A DNA stretch of 64,000 nt from Ruminococcus flavefaciens (GCA_023662725.1 JAMPIL010000001.1:825618-889617), one strand, 5' to 3'; counted from the stretch's first letter, positions 35,247-44,485 are shown. Translations and numbers: made by a program. The notes: generated by a model not told the origin, from the letters alone.

Positions 35247-35813
35247 ATGGGGAAATCATTGTCGGAGCTTACATTAGAGGAATTGTGGGAATTATTTCCC
35301 ATTTTTTTAGTGCCTCATAATGAGCAGTGGGCTGAATATTATGATGAAATGAAGGTTTTTTTGTGCAATATTCTTTCTGATTATAAGGTTCAGCGGATAA
35401 GTCATGTTGGAAGTACAGCAATCAAAGGGATATGGGCAAAAAACATTATAGATATTCTTATAGAAATAGATTTATATGAAAATATGGAGGAAGTATCCAA
35501 AGTAATTGAATACAATGGATTTATTTGTATGTCATCAGATACAAATCGCTTTTCATTTAATCGTGGATATACCGAAAATGGATTTGAGGAAAAAGTCTAT
35601 CATCTGCATCTTCGAAAAACAGGCGATAACAATGAATTGTATTTTAGAGACTATCTGAATGAACATCCGCAGACCGCAAAAGCATATGAACAGTTAAAAT
35701 TGGATTTATGGAAACGGTATGAACATGACAGAAACGGCTATACAGATGCAAAATCAGATTTTGTAACAAGGTGGACATCAGAAGCAAGAAAAGTTTATTC
35801 GGGCAGGTATTGA
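35247..35813 (+). CDS. GrpB family nucleotidyltransferase-fold protein
   Basis: 188 aa. GrpB/UPF0157 family with the nucleotidyltransferase fold; visible are VPHNEQWAEYYDEM, the substrate-site-like RISHVGSTAIKGIWAKNIID (GS motif with downstream Asp), and HLHLRKTGDNNELYFRDYL. Family members are poorly characterised. The gene is clearly more AT-rich than its neighbours and has a weak ribosome-binding site, suggesting recent acquisition. Confidence 0.85.
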   Translation: MGKSLSELTLEELWELFPIFLVPHNEQWAEYYDEMKVFLCNILSDYKVQRISHVGSTAIKGIWAKNIIDILIEIDLYENMEEVSKVIEYNGFICMSSDTNRFSFNRGYTENGFEEKVYHLHLRKTGDNNELYFRDYLNEHPQTAKAYEQLKLDLWKRYEHDRNGYTDAKSDFVTRWTSEARKVYSGRY

Positions 35814-35935
35814 TAACTTCCGGTCAGCAAAACGGTTCTATGCTTATATACGACAACTTTTTGTGTATAATCAACATTAAACTATATAAAATTTCGTCAG
35901 AGTTTATAAAATTTATCTTGTAAAAAAATAACTTA

Positions 35936-35964
35936 TTCACTTTTTTTAAAAAATATGATATAAT
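35936..35964 (+). promoter_or_regulatory. Promoter of the HAD-ior-paaK gene cluster
   Basis: TTCACT (35936-35941), 17-bp spacer, TATAAT (35959-35964). No strong terminator is seen before 42036, so it may serve the whole cluster. Confidence 0.65.
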
Positions 35965-36005
35965 GCTGTTATGAGTGCTTGTGCGCAGACAGCGGAGGTG
36001 ATTTT

Positions 36006-36854
36006 TTGAAAAGACTCTATTTATCCGACCTGGATGGAACGTTGCTCAATTCTTCCGGTAGAATTTCAGATTTTACCGTTAATGCGATAAATTCCTGCAT
36101 AAAAGACGGACTTCATTTCGCTTTTGCAACGGCAAGGTCGGTTTATTCGGCAAGTAAAATTATGTCGGAAGTAAATATAGATTCGCCATGTATTCTTATG
36201 AACGGTGTGAGCATTTACGATCTGAAACGGAATATTTACCTCGATAATGAGTATATCCCCACAGATGCTTCGGCAGAAATTATCCGTGCTTTCAGAGAAA
36301 ACGGAATACAGTGTTTTATGTATAAGATACATGAAGGAATACTCTCGTGCTATTTTACGGAAATAACAGTCAGAGTTATGCAAAGTTTTGCCGAGGAACG
36401 CAAAAACCGCTATAACAAGCCGTTTATACAGTGTAATGACCTTATGGATGAAGCTGATAGTGAAACGGTTTATTTTACTGTTATGGATGAATATGAAAAA
36501 GTTTTGCCGGTTAAAAAAGCCGTTGCCGATATCGCCGGAGTGGATCTTGCTTTCTATGAGGATACCTATACGGGCAAATGGTATCTCGAGATTTTTTCGT
36601 CAGCCGCTTCAAAGGCGAACGGAGTAAAAAAGCTGCGCAGAGACTATGGATTTGACGAGATCGTCTGCTTCGGAGATAATCTGAACGATATTCCGATGTT
36701 CAACGAATCAGATGTTAAAATTGCCGTTGAAAATGCCAGACCAGAAATTATGGCAAGGGCGGATCATATCACGCTCTCAAACGATAATGACGGCGTTGCA
36801 AAATATTTACTTGAAAGGAAAAGAAGAAATGAAAAAATTAATGCTTGGAAATGA
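36006..36854 (+). CDS. Cof-type HAD phosphatase
   Basis: 282 aa. Cof-family (class IIB) HAD hydrolase that dephosphorylates sugar phosphates or similar. Motif I YLSDLDGTLLNS at the N-terminus, motif II in FATARS, Lys in SKANGVKKL, motif IV CFGDNLNDIPMF. TTG at 36006 is the chosen start: GGAGGTG lies 5 bases upstream and no ATG is suitably placed. Overlaps iorA by 26 bases in another frame. Confidence 0.88.
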   Translation: MKRLYLSDLDGTLLNSSGRISDFTVNAINSCIKDGLHFAFATARSVYSASKIMSEVNIDSPCILMNGVSIYDLKRNIYLDNEYIPTDASAEIIRAFRENGIQCFMYKIHEGILSCYFTEITVRVMQSFAEERKNRYNKPFIQCNDLMDEADSETVYFTVMDEYEKVLPVKKAVADIAGVDLAFYEDTYTGKWYLEIFSSAASKANGVKKLRRDYGFDEIVCFGDNLNDIPMFNESDVKIAVENARPEIMARADHITLSNDNDGVAKYLLERKRRNEKINAWK

Positions 36855-38559
36855 AGCTTTTGCAAGAGGATTATTTGAGGCTGGATGCCGAGTAGTATCA
36901 AGTTATCCCGGAACTCCTTCAACTGAAATTACAGAAGAGGTCGCTAAATACGATGAGGTTTATGCTGAATGGGCTCCGAACGAAAAGGTAGCTATGGAAA
37001 CGGCTCTCGGAGCGTCTATCGCAGGAGCAAGAAGCTTTTGCGGAATGAAGCACGTTGGTCTTAACGTTGCCGCAGATCCGCTTTATACTGCTGCCTATAC
37101 AGGAGTAAATGCCGGAATGGTAATAGCTGTTGCGGACGATCAGGGTATGCATTCTTCACAGAATGAGCAGGACAGCCGTCATCACGCTATCGCTTCAAAA
37201 GTTCCGATGCTCGAGCCTTCCGATTCGACTGAATGCAAGGAATTTGTCAAGCTTGCTTACGAGCTTTCCGAGCAGTTTGACGCTCCGTTTATCGTAAGAA
37301 TGTCTACTCGTGTTGCTCATTCACAGAGCATTGTAGAGCTTGAAGAAAGACAGGAACTTGAACTTAAGGAATATGTTAAAACTCCGCAGAAATATGTTAT
37401 GATGCCTGCTTTTGCAAAGGGCAGACACGTTTTTGTAGAGGAAAGAACGAAAAAGCTTATCGAATACGCTGAAACATCTCCGCTCAACAGAGTTGAAATT
37501 TCTGAAAAAGCAGAGTTCGGAGTTATCACAAACGGAGCTGCATATCAGTATACAAAGGAGGCTCTCGGAGACAAGGCTTCTGTTCTGAAGCTTGGAATGG
37601 TAAATCCGCTTCCGGAAAAGCTTATCAAGGATTTTGCCGCAAAATACAAGAAGGTATACATAATCGAAGAACTCGACGGAATTATTGAAGAGCATTGCCG
37701 CAATATCGGCGTTACAAACGTTCAGGGCAAGGAAATCTTCGGATATATCGGTGAAATTCCGCAGTCTGTTATCGCTGAGAAACTACTTGGCGAAAAGAAG
37801 GAATCTACTGCCCTTGAAGAGAATATTCCGGTACGTCCGCCTGTAATGTGCGCAGGATGTCCGCACCGTGGAATTTTTTACAGTCTTAAAAAGCTGGGAG
37901 TTACAGTTTCCGGCGATATCGGATGCTATACTCTCGGAGCTGCTGCGCCGCTTAACGCTATTGATACTACTATTTGCATGGGAGCGTCAATTTCCGGACT
38001 TCACGGCTTCAATAAGGCAAGAGGAGCTGAATCCGAACACAAGAGCGTTGCCGTTATCGGCGATTCGACCTTTATGCACAGCGGTATAACAGGTCTTGTA
38101 AATATTGCTTACAACAATTCCAATTCTACAGTTATCATCCTTGATAATTCTATAACAGGAATGACCGGTCATCAGCAGAATCCTACTACGGGCAAAAATC
38201 TTAAAGGCGATCCTGCTGCTGCCGTTAACCTTGAAGAGCTTTGCAGAGCAGTCGGCATAAAAAGAGTCTGTGTAGTTGATCCGTATCATCTTGCCGAGTG
38301 CGAAGCTGCTGTCAAAGAGGAGCTTGCTGCGGACGAAGCTTCCGTTATAATTTCAAGAAGACCATGCGCTCTTCTTAAATATGTCAAGCACAACGCTCCG
38401 CTCAAGGTTGAAGCCGAAAAGTGCGTCGGATGCAAAATGTGTATGAAACTGGGATGTCCCGCAATTTCCATGAGAGAAGGCAAGGCTGTTATAGACCATA
38501 CGCAGTGCGTTGGCTGCGGAATATGTCAGGAACAGTGCAAGATAGGAGCGATAAAGTAA
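36829..38559 (+). CDS. iorA: Indolepyruvate:ferredoxin oxidoreductase, alpha subunit
   Basis: 576 aa. Catalyses oxidative decarboxylation of aryl pyruvates to aryl-acetyl-CoA with ferredoxin, or the reverse reductive carboxylation. N-terminal PFOR-like domain (MKKLMLGNEAFARGLFEAG, SSYPGTPSTEI), middle ferredoxin/CoA region, TPP domain with GDIGCYTLG and GDSTFMHSGITGL, and a C-terminal two-cluster ferredoxin (CVGCKMCMKLGCP and CVGCGICQEQC). The start at 36829 matches the family; the frame opens 39 codons earlier inside the HAD gene. Works with iorB, 1 kb downstream. Confidence 0.95.
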   Translation: MKKLMLGNEAFARGLFEAGCRVVSSYPGTPSTEITEEVAKYDEVYAEWAPNEKVAMETALGASIAGARSFCGMKHVGLNVAADPLYTAAYTGVNAGMVIAVADDQGMHSSQNEQDSRHHAIASKVPMLEPSDSTECKEFVKLAYELSEQFDAPFIVRMSTRVAHSQSIVELEERQELELKEYVKTPQKYVMMPAFAKGRHVFVEERTKKLIEYAETSPLNRVEISEKAEFGVITNGAAYQYTKEALGDKASVLKLGMVNPLPEKLIKDFAAKYKKVYIIEELDGIIEEHCRNIGVTNVQGKEIFGYIGEIPQSVIAEKLLGEKKESTALEENIPVRPPVMCAGCPHRGIFYSLKKLGVTVSGDIGCYTLGAAAPLNAIDTTICMGASISGLHGFNKARGAESEHKSVAVIGDSTFMHSGITGLVNIAYNNSNSTVIILDNSITGMTGHQQNPTTGKNLKGDPAAAVNLEELCRAVGIKRVCVVDPYHLAECEAAVKEELAADEASVIISRRPCALLKYVKHNAPLKVEAEKCVGCKMCMKLGCPAISMREGKAVIDHTQCVGCGICQEQCKIGAIK

Positions 38560-38561
38560 TT

Positions 38562-38957
38562 ATGCTGCAAATGGAAATTTATGAAGAGTTCGCAGGCTGG
38601 CTCGATAATCTTCTTGAAAATAACAAGATGCCGGATTCAACAGCCGCTTTCTGTTTCAATTTATACGAAGAATCGGACGAGGACTGTATTTACGCTATAC
38701 AGCTTATAGCCGCAGACAGATTTGACGCAGACGATAACGACTGGCCGTGCGACGAGGTATGGTCATCCGAGGAGGATATTTTCTGCATTGATATTTCCGA
38801 CGAGGAAGAAAAGGACTGGAAAGGCGCTCTGGAACGCTTTAAGGAAATGGCGGTTCATTATCTTGAAGCCGGAAATTACAGAAATGTCCTTGCTCAGGCA
38901 AATGCAGTCGGAATGGGATTCGTTGACGGTGAATTGGAGATAATTTTCAAGCCGTAG
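38562..38957 (+). CDS. Unknown acidic small protein between iorA and iorB
   Basis: 131 aa, soluble, strongly acidic (EESDEDCIYAIQLI, DADDNDWPCDEVWSSEED). No domain recognised. Begins 2 bases after iorA stop; a second ATG (MEIYEEF) three codons on is also possible. Placed inside the ior cluster, so it is co-transcribed with iorA. Confidence 0.7.
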   Translation: MLQMEIYEEFAGWLDNLLENNKMPDSTAAFCFNLYEESDEDCIYAIQLIAADRFDADDNDWPCDEVWSSEEDIFCIDISDEEEKDWKGALERFKEMAVHYLEAGNYRNVLAQANAVGMGFVDGELEIIFKP

Positions 38958-38985
38958 CCTGATAAAAGTTTTAAGAGTGATAAAA

Positions 38986-39648
38986 ATGGACGATTTTGAG
39001 AGAAAATACGGTCATGAATACGACCGCCTCAATCTTTATCCTGAGAGAGCGTGCAAGTCGGCGGTCATTCCTGCTGTCGCTGCATTCTTTGGAGCTTGCA
39101 TAGGAGTTCTTCCCGGAGCGTGGCTATGGATAATAATAGGCAGAAACGGCTATATTATGGACATTGTGGGGCTTGTTATGGCTTTCGGAGCTGTTTTTGC
39201 CGGACGTTTTACAGCAAGACGATCAGGTGCGGAAAAAATGGATATACTTCAGGCGGCGGCTTGCACTATCGTTGTCGGGATAGCAGTTTTTATATCGGCA
39301 AGAATTGTTTTTATTGACAATGTTATTAACGCTTTGAATGATTATATCCCCTTATATCGTTCTGAATGGGCAGATGAGCTTATTGAGGAGGGCTATGATC
39401 GGCAGGATGTTCAAAAGTATGCTACAGATGAAAATATTAAAGAGGTAATCTGTAAACGATACATGATAAATGATATAACATACAGCGAGTGCAGTAAACA
39501 TTTTTCATATCTTCTCGCTAAAACAGGCTTGAAAAAAAGCTATTTAAGACATATTATGCAATGCATTTTAATTTCGCTGGGAGGAATTCTTCTTCCAGTA
39601 AGGAAAATTTCAAAAGGAGAAAATTTATGGAAACTAAATCAATTATGA
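38986..39648 (+). CDS. Unknown membrane protein between iorA and iorB
   Basis: 220 aa. Three predicted membrane helices in the N-terminal two thirds (SAVIPAVAAFFGACIGVLPG, AFGAVFAGRFTARRSG region, AACTIVVGIAVFISA), then a charged cytoplasmic segment and a last hydrophobic helix. No family recognised. ATG at 38986 is preferred; GTG at 38977 is also possible. Its end overlaps iorB by 22 bases in another frame. Confidence 0.7.
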   Translation: MDDFERKYGHEYDRLNLYPERACKSAVIPAVAAFFGACIGVLPGAWLWIIIGRNGYIMDIVGLVMAFGAVFAGRFTARRSGAEKMDILQAAACTIVVGIAVFISARIVFIDNVINALNDYIPLYRSEWADELIEEGYDRQDVQKYATDENIKEVICKRYMINDITYSECSKHFSYLLAKTGLKKSYLRHIMQCILISLGGILLPVRKISKGENLWKLNQL

Positions 39649-40202
39649 TAGTCGGAGTCGGCGGACAGGGTTCGCTTCTTGCATCAAGACTTCTCGGAAA
39701 CGTGCTTCTTGCGCAGGGATATGACGTTAAAGTAAGCGAGGTTCACGGAATGTCTCAGCGTGGCGGTTCAGTTGTTACATATGTAAAATACGGCGATAAG
39801 GTTTATTCGCCTGTTATCGAAAAGGGCGAGGCGGACGCTGTTATCTCGTTCGAGCTTCTTGAAGCGGCAAGATGTCTCCCATACCTTAAAAAAGGCGGTC
39901 ATCTTATAACCTCAACTCAGCAGATAGATCCTATGCCGGTTATTACGGGAGCAGCCGAGTATCCGGAAAATCTCGTGGAAAAGCTTAAAGATGCGGGTGC
40001 AGATATAGTTGCGGTTGACGCTCTCGGTCTTGCGGAGCAGGCTGGAACGTCAAAAGCCTCCAACGTTGTTCTTATGGGAGTTCTTGCGTCACGCCTTGAT
40101 TTCCCCGAAGAATTGTGGCAGAATGCTCTTGAACAGTGTGTGCCTCCGAAATTTCTTGAACTGAACAAGAAAGCTTTTGAACTCGGCAAATCTGCTAAAT
40201 AA
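39627..40202 (+). CDS. iorB: Indolepyruvate:ferredoxin oxidoreductase, beta subunit
   Basis: 191 aa. Gamma-type domain of the PFOR family: MIVGVGGQGSLLASRLLGNVL, VHGMSQRGGSVVTYVKYG, and GADIVAVDALGLAEQAGT. Partners iorA; two unknown genes lie between them. The start at 39627 follows AAAAGGAGAAA; the frame opens 22 codons upstream inside the membrane-protein gene. Confidence 0.95.
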   Translation: METKSIMIVGVGGQGSLLASRLLGNVLLAQGYDVKVSEVHGMSQRGGSVVTYVKYGDKVYSPVIEKGEADAVISFELLEAARCLPYLKKGGHLITSTQQIDPMPVITGAAEYPENLVEKLKDAGADIVAVDALGLAEQAGTSKASNVVLMGVLASRLDFPEELWQNALEQCVPPKFLELNKKAFELGKSAK

Positions 40203-40259
40203 TTCGATATTGAAGTGTAGACTTTTTAAATATTTACTTATTAACAGGAGGAAAAACCA

Positions 40260-41567
40260 ATGGAAAGATACTGGAATGAAGAAATCGAATGTATGTCGAG
40301 AGAAGAGATGAAGAAGATTCAGGATGAACGTCTTGTTGCTCAGGTAAAGCACGTTTACGAAAATGTGCCGTATTACCGCAGCCTTATGGACAAAAAGGGT
40401 GTTAAGCCGGAGGATATCCGGTCAACGGACGACCTTCACAAGCTCCCGTTTCTTACCAAGTCCGACCTGCGTGACGCTTATCCTTACGGACTTCTTGCAA
40501 AGCCGCTCAGCGACTGCGTGAGAATCCAGTCTACAAGCGGAACTACCGGAAAACGTGTTGTTGCATTTTATACTCAGCATGATATCGACCTTTGGGAGGA
40601 TTGTTGTGCAAGAGCTATTACAGCCGCAGGCGGTACTAACGAGGACGTTTGTCAGGTTTGCTACGGATACGGACTTTTTACAGGCGGTCCAGGACTTAAC
40701 GGCGGTTCACATAAAGTAGGATGTCTTACTCTCCCGATGAGCAGCGGCAACACTGAAAGACAGATCACTTTTATGCGTGACCTCGGAGCAACTATACTCT
40801 GCTGTACTCCGTCTTATGCCGCTTATATCGGCGAGACTCTTCACGATATGGGCTATACTACCGACGATATCAAGCTTAAAGCCGGAATTTTCGGCGCTGA
40901 ACCGTGGACGGAGGAGATGCGCCGTTCTATTGAAAAATCTCTCGGAATTAAGGCATATGATATCTATGGTCTTACCGAAACAAGCGGTCCGGGTGTATCT
41001 TTCGAGTGCTCCGAACAGACCGGTATGCACATAAACGAGGATCATTTTATCCCTGAGATAATCAATCCTGAAACCGGAGAGGTTCTTCCGGACGGCGAAG
41101 TCGGCGAGCTTGTTTTCACAAGCATCACTAAGGAAGCTTTCCCGCTTCTCAGATACAGAACCCGTGACCTCTGCGTTCTCTCGAGAAAAAAATGCTCATG
41201 CGGACGTACTCTCATCAAGATGACCAAGCCTATGGGAAGAAGTGACGATATGATGATCATTCGTGGAGTAAACGTATTCCCGAGTCAGATCGAAACCGTT
41301 CTTATAGAGCAGGGCTATTCTCCGAACTATCTTATCGAGGTTGACAGAGTTAACAATACCGATACGCTTGATATAAGCGTGGAGATGAATCCAGATCAGC
41401 TTTCGGACAAGGTAAAGGATATGCAGGAGCAGGAAAAGGCTCTTGCGCTTGCGATAAAAACAATGCTTGGAATCAACCCGAAGGTTCATCTTGTTGCTCC
41501 TAAATCGATTACGAGAAGCGAAGGCAAGGCTGTTCGTGTTATTGATAAGAGAAAGCTACACGATTGA
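40260..41567 (+). CDS. paaK: Phenylacetate-CoA ligase
   Basis: 435 aa. Adenylate-forming enzyme that activates phenylacetate (or related arylacetate) to its CoA ester with ATP. Motifs SGTTGKRVVAFYT, YGLTETSGPGVS, RTRDLC and RSDDMMIIRGVNVFPSQIE are present, and the C-terminal Lys in SEGKAVRV. With iorAB it suits phenylacetate-dependent phenylalanine synthesis or aromatic amino acid fermentation; phenylacetate incorporation into phenylalanine is known physiology of rumen ruminococci. RBS AGGAGGAA. Confidence 0.95.
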   Translation: MERYWNEEIECMSREEMKKIQDERLVAQVKHVYENVPYYRSLMDKKGVKPEDIRSTDDLHKLPFLTKSDLRDAYPYGLLAKPLSDCVRIQSTSGTTGKRVVAFYTQHDIDLWEDCCARAITAAGGTNEDVCQVCYGYGLFTGGPGLNGGSHKVGCLTLPMSSGNTERQITFMRDLGATILCCTPSYAAYIGETLHDMGYTTDDIKLKAGIFGAEPWTEEMRRSIEKSLGIKAYDIYGLTETSGPGVSFECSEQTGMHINEDHFIPEIINPETGEVLPDGEVGELVFTSITKEAFPLLRYRTRDLCVLSRKKCSCGRTLIKMTKPMGRSDDMMIIRGVNVFPSQIETVLIEQGYSPNYLIEVDRVNNTDTLDISVEMNPDQLSDKVKDMQEQEKALALAIKTMLGINPKVHLVAPKSITRSEGKAVRVIDKRKLHD

Positions 41568-41601
41568 TGTTCAATAAAATTATTTTAAGGGAGGAAAATT
41601 T

Positions 41602-42036
41602 ATGGCAAACGTAAGACAGATCTCAGTTTTTGTGGACAACAAACCCAATCAGCTCGCAGGCGTTATGAAACTTCTCAAGGAAAGCGGAATCAATATCAGA
41701 GCGCTCAGTCTTGCTGATACTAAGGATTTCGGCATTCTCCGCATTATCGTGAACGATACCGACAAGGCTGTTGAAACGCTGAAAAATGCTTTATACGCTG
41801 TGACCGTTACTGAAATCCTTGCGATTTCTATTCCCGATTCTGCCGGACAGCTCAGCCGTGTACTTGATATTCTCGGAAGTGAAAACGTTAATCTTGAATA
41901 TCTTTATGCGTTTACAGGCGCTTCTGATAAAGCAGTTTCGTTCGTTATCCGTGTTGACGACAATGTTAACGCTTCCGCTGCTCTCACCAAGGGCGGAATT
42001 ATTCAGCTTACCGAAAATGATATAGCAGAAATGTAA
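41602..42036 (+). CDS. Tandem ACT-domain amino acid-binding regulator
   Basis: 144 aa, two ACT domains in tandem (VDNKPNQLAGVMKLLKESG about 10-28; IPDSAGQLSRVLDILGSEN about 76-94). ACT domains bind amino acids and regulate enzymes. Position just after paaK suggests feedback control by an aromatic amino acid of the ior/paaK enzymes; this is inference. Strong RBS AGGGAGGAAAA. Confidence 0.9.
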   Translation: MANVRQISVFVDNKPNQLAGVMKLLKESGINIRALSLADTKDFGILRIIVNDTDKAVETLKNALYAVTVTEILAISIPDSAGQLSRVLDILGSENVNLEYLYAFTGASDKAVSFVIRVDDNVNASAALTKGGIIQLTENDIAEM

Positions 42037-42083
42037 AAACTGCACAAAATCATGGCATGAAAGTATTTTTATTTTGAAAACGC

Positions 42084-42113
42084 TTGACAAATTTAACTTG
42101 TATGATGTATAAT
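42084..42113 (+). promoter_or_regulatory. Promoter of the zinc-ribbon gene
   Basis: TTGACA (42084-42089), 18-bp spacer, TATAAT (42108-42113), 47 bases before ATG. Confidence 0.75.
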
Positions 42114-42159
42114 GATTAATGTAATATTTAATACGAAATTTCCGACAGGAGTGATGAAA

Positions 42160-42594
42160 ATGGGTCTTCTCGATAAATTTAACGATGTAAGCAGAGGCGT
42201 TTCCGAAAAGACTAAAAATATGTCTGAGGCAAATAACCTCAAGAGAAAGATTCTGTATGAAGAAGAAAGAATAGTTGAGATTTTTACTGATATGGGTAAA
42301 AAATATTATAAAAATCCCAACGAAGATCCGGCTGCTCTCAAGCTGCTCTGTGATGATATTGACCAGAGACGCAGAAGAATCAAGAAAATGAGATACGAGC
42401 TGAATCAGATCAGAGGCTATAAGGTTTGTCCTAAGTGCGACGCAGAGGTAAACGATCGTTTCCAGTTCTGCGGACGCTGCGGTGCAAGACTTCCTGATAT
42501 GGAGGATGAGGATTTTTTATCTCTTGAATCCAATGATTATTATACAGAAAGCAGCAATAATTTCTTCAACGCAGATTCAAACAAGAACTATTAA
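42160..42594 (+). CDS. Zinc-ribbon protein
   Basis: 144 aa, cytoplasmic. N-terminal ~85 residues form a charged helical region (a coiled coil, GVSEKTKNMSEANNLKRKI), then a zinc ribbon (CPKCDAEVNDRFQFCGRCG, residues ~88-106) and an acidic, Asn-rich tail. Start at 42160 because AGGAG lies 7 bases upstream; a nearby ATG two codons earlier sits too close to it. Function unknown. Own promoter and terminator. Confidence 0.8.
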   Translation: MGLLDKFNDVSRGVSEKTKNMSEANNLKRKILYEEERIVEIFTDMGKKYYKNPNEDPAALKLLCDDIDQRRRRIKKMRYELNQIRGYKVCPKCDAEVNDRFQFCGRCGARLPDMEDEDFLSLESNDYYTESSNNFFNADSNKNY

Positions 42595-42605
42595 TCAAAA
42601 CATGA

Positions 42606-42642
42606 AGGCTGTTCTGGCAAAAACGGAACAGCCTGTTTTTTA
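42606..42642 (+). terminator. Terminator of the zinc-ribbon gene
   Basis: GGCTGTTC (42607-42614) pairs with GAACAGCC (42626-42633), followed by GTTTTTTTA. The T-run ends only 8 bases before the next ATG and adjoins its ribosome-binding site AGGAG. Confidence 0.85.
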
Positions 42643-42650
42643 GGAGAATT

Positions 42651-43982
42651 ATGAAAATATGTAAGTTTATTTCAGAGATTATCGCTCTTGTTATTTTTTG
42701 CAGTCTGATTCCATTATGGAACGTTGTTCCGCTGAATAATGCCGTGAAAATAATCGCAGCGATCGTTTTGTCAATTGTTTTTTTGTGTATTCTGTTCAGA
42801 AGAGGCAGTGAAAAATCAGGTAACAAAAGGCTTCGACGGTTGAAAAGAGGAACAAGCCTTGTACAGCTTTCCGCAGCGTCAGCCCTTGCCGAAACGGTAA
42901 TCCTTATCGTTTTTTTCGTGAAAGAGCTTCAAAGCGGTGTTATTAATGCGGTTTTTGCCATAGTTATGCCGTTTCTCTCACTTGCGGCAGTACTGTTTTC
43001 AGGAATTATACGCATCGCTCTTAATTCAAGGCAGATTAAGGTTAAAAGTTATGTTGCGCTGGTTTGCTTCTGGTGGATTCCTATTGTGAATCTGCTTATC
43101 GCAAAAGGCTTTTACAGAACGGCAGGAAGAGAATATATCGTTGAATCCGATCGCATAGAGCTTGAAAACGCTCGTGCTGAAAACGAAATCTGCCGCACTA
43201 AATATCCCGTTATTATGGTTCATGGAATTTTTTTTTGTGACTGGCAGTTTTTTAATTATTGGGGAAGAATTCCGTCAGCGCTCATTCGTAACGGAGCGAC
43301 GATTTACTATGGAAAACAGCAGTCGTCCAGTTCGGTTGCAAGAAGCGCCGAGGAGATTCGCAGAACGATTCTAAATGTTATTGAAGAAACAGGTGCGGAG
43401 AAAGTCAATATCATCGCTCATTCAAAGGGCGGACTGGACAGCCGTTATGCAATAAGCCGTCTTGGAATGGATAAATATGTTGCAACTCTTACAACGATAA
43501 ACACTCCGCATAAGGGCTGTGATATGGTTGATTATCTTCTTGAAAAAATTCCCGCCTCTATTGCTGAATTTATAGCTAAGAGGTACAACGGCATCTTTGC
43601 AAAACTTGGTGACGAAAATCCTGATTTTATGGCTGGAGTACACGATCTAAGCGCTGTTCGTGCAGAAAAATATGACGAGGAGATGCCGGATTCTCCGCTT
43701 GTTTCCTACAGAAGTATTATGACGGTTATGCGTTCGGCTTCTTCTGCCGGTTTTCCGCTTAATATCGGATATAAAATGATAAAAAAGCTCAACGGCGAAA
43801 ACGACGGTCTTGTATGGGAAAGATCTGCCGTTCACGGTGAATACAGGCTTATTCGTCCTGAAACGAAAAGGGGGATAAGCCACGGTGATGTAATCGACCT
43901 TAACCGTGAAAACATAAGCGGATTCGACGTAAGAGAATTTTACGTTGATATGCTCTGCAAACTTCAGCAGGAGGGATATTGA
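42651..43982 (+). CDS. Alpha/beta hydrolase, lipase-like, membrane-associated
   Basis: 443 aa. Four hydrophobic helices in the first ~150 residues, then a lipase-like alpha/beta hydrolase domain: oxyanion-hole segment VIMVHGIFF, nucleophile Ser258 in AHSKGG, LTTINTPHKGCDMVDYLL, and a C-terminal His region RGISHGDVIDL. Resembles triacylglycerol lipase/esterase families; substrate unknown. Its TGA abuts the stop of the opposing gene at 43983. Confidence 0.85.
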   Translation: MKICKFISEIIALVIFCSLIPLWNVVPLNNAVKIIAAIVLSIVFLCILFRRGSEKSGNKRLRRLKRGTSLVQLSAASALAETVILIVFFVKELQSGVINAVFAIVMPFLSLAAVLFSGIIRIALNSRQIKVKSYVALVCFWWIPIVNLLIAKGFYRTAGREYIVESDRIELENARAENEICRTKYPVIMVHGIFFCDWQFFNYWGRIPSALIRNGATIYYGKQQSSSSVARSAEEIRRTILNVIEETGAEKVNIIAHSKGGLDSRYAISRLGMDKYVATLTTINTPHKGCDMVDYLLEKIPASIAEFIAKRYNGIFAKLGDENPDFMAGVHDLSAVRAEKYDEEMPDSPLVSYRSIMTVMRSASSAGFPLNIGYKMIKKLNGENDGLVWERSAVHGEYRLIRPETKRGISHGDVIDLNRENISGFDVREFYVDMLCKLQQEGY

Positions 43983-44366
43983 TCAGGCTTCGGAAAACTT
44001 TTTCCGTATAAGCATACAAAGATAATATGAGGGAATACACAGCAGAAACCAGTAAAGCGAAAAATGCGGACATATCTGTCCGAGAATATTAAATGGCATA
44101 TCGGAGTAATCCCATACATTCCAGCGCATAATAATATTATCAAAAACTCCGACAGTGAATTCTATCGATGTGATTATAACAGCTCCTATAAAGCAGCTTT
44201 TTATAAGAGTCATAGTCCGTCGGCTGTTTACAGCGTATAAAATCGTAAGAACCAAACCTCCGGTAAGAGCCATTGTCCAGTGGGTGTAGCCACGGTTGAT
44301 TATTTCGATGAGACTGTAAATGAAATATCCCATAAGAAAAGCGAATGTATATTGTGAAAGCTTCAT
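43983..44366 (-). CDS. CmpB/DUF1113-type ABC transporter permease family membrane protein
   Basis: 127 aa, four predicted membrane helices. The pattern YFIYSLIEIINRGYTHWTMAL, SIEFTVGVFDNIIMRWNVWDYS and the end HFSLYWFLLCIPSYYLC match the 'putative ABC transporter permease' family PF06541, of unknown substrate. Stop codons of this gene and the lipase are back to back (TGATCA). RBS GGAGGG is present. Confidence 0.85.
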   Translation of the reverse strand: MKLSQYTFAFLMGYFIYSLIEIINRGYTHWTMALTGGLVLTILYAVNSRRTMTLIKSCFIGAVIITSIEFTVGVFDNIIMRWNVWDYSDMPFNILGQICPHFSLYWFLLCIPSYYLCMLIRKKFSEA

Positions 44367-44485
44367 AATTACCCTCCGTAAAAATTTTTGAGTGTCTGAT
44401 TAATAATATCTGCATAATTTAGAAAAATATGCAGTTGTATCAACATTTTTTGAGTGTTTAATGTTAAATTGAGTAGGTGTTTTTA

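Noticed and set aside
44385..44457. Direct repeats TTTTTGAGTGT at 44385 and 44447 as operators
   Set aside because: Only 11 bp with a T-run; chance similarity in an AT-rich gap is likely.
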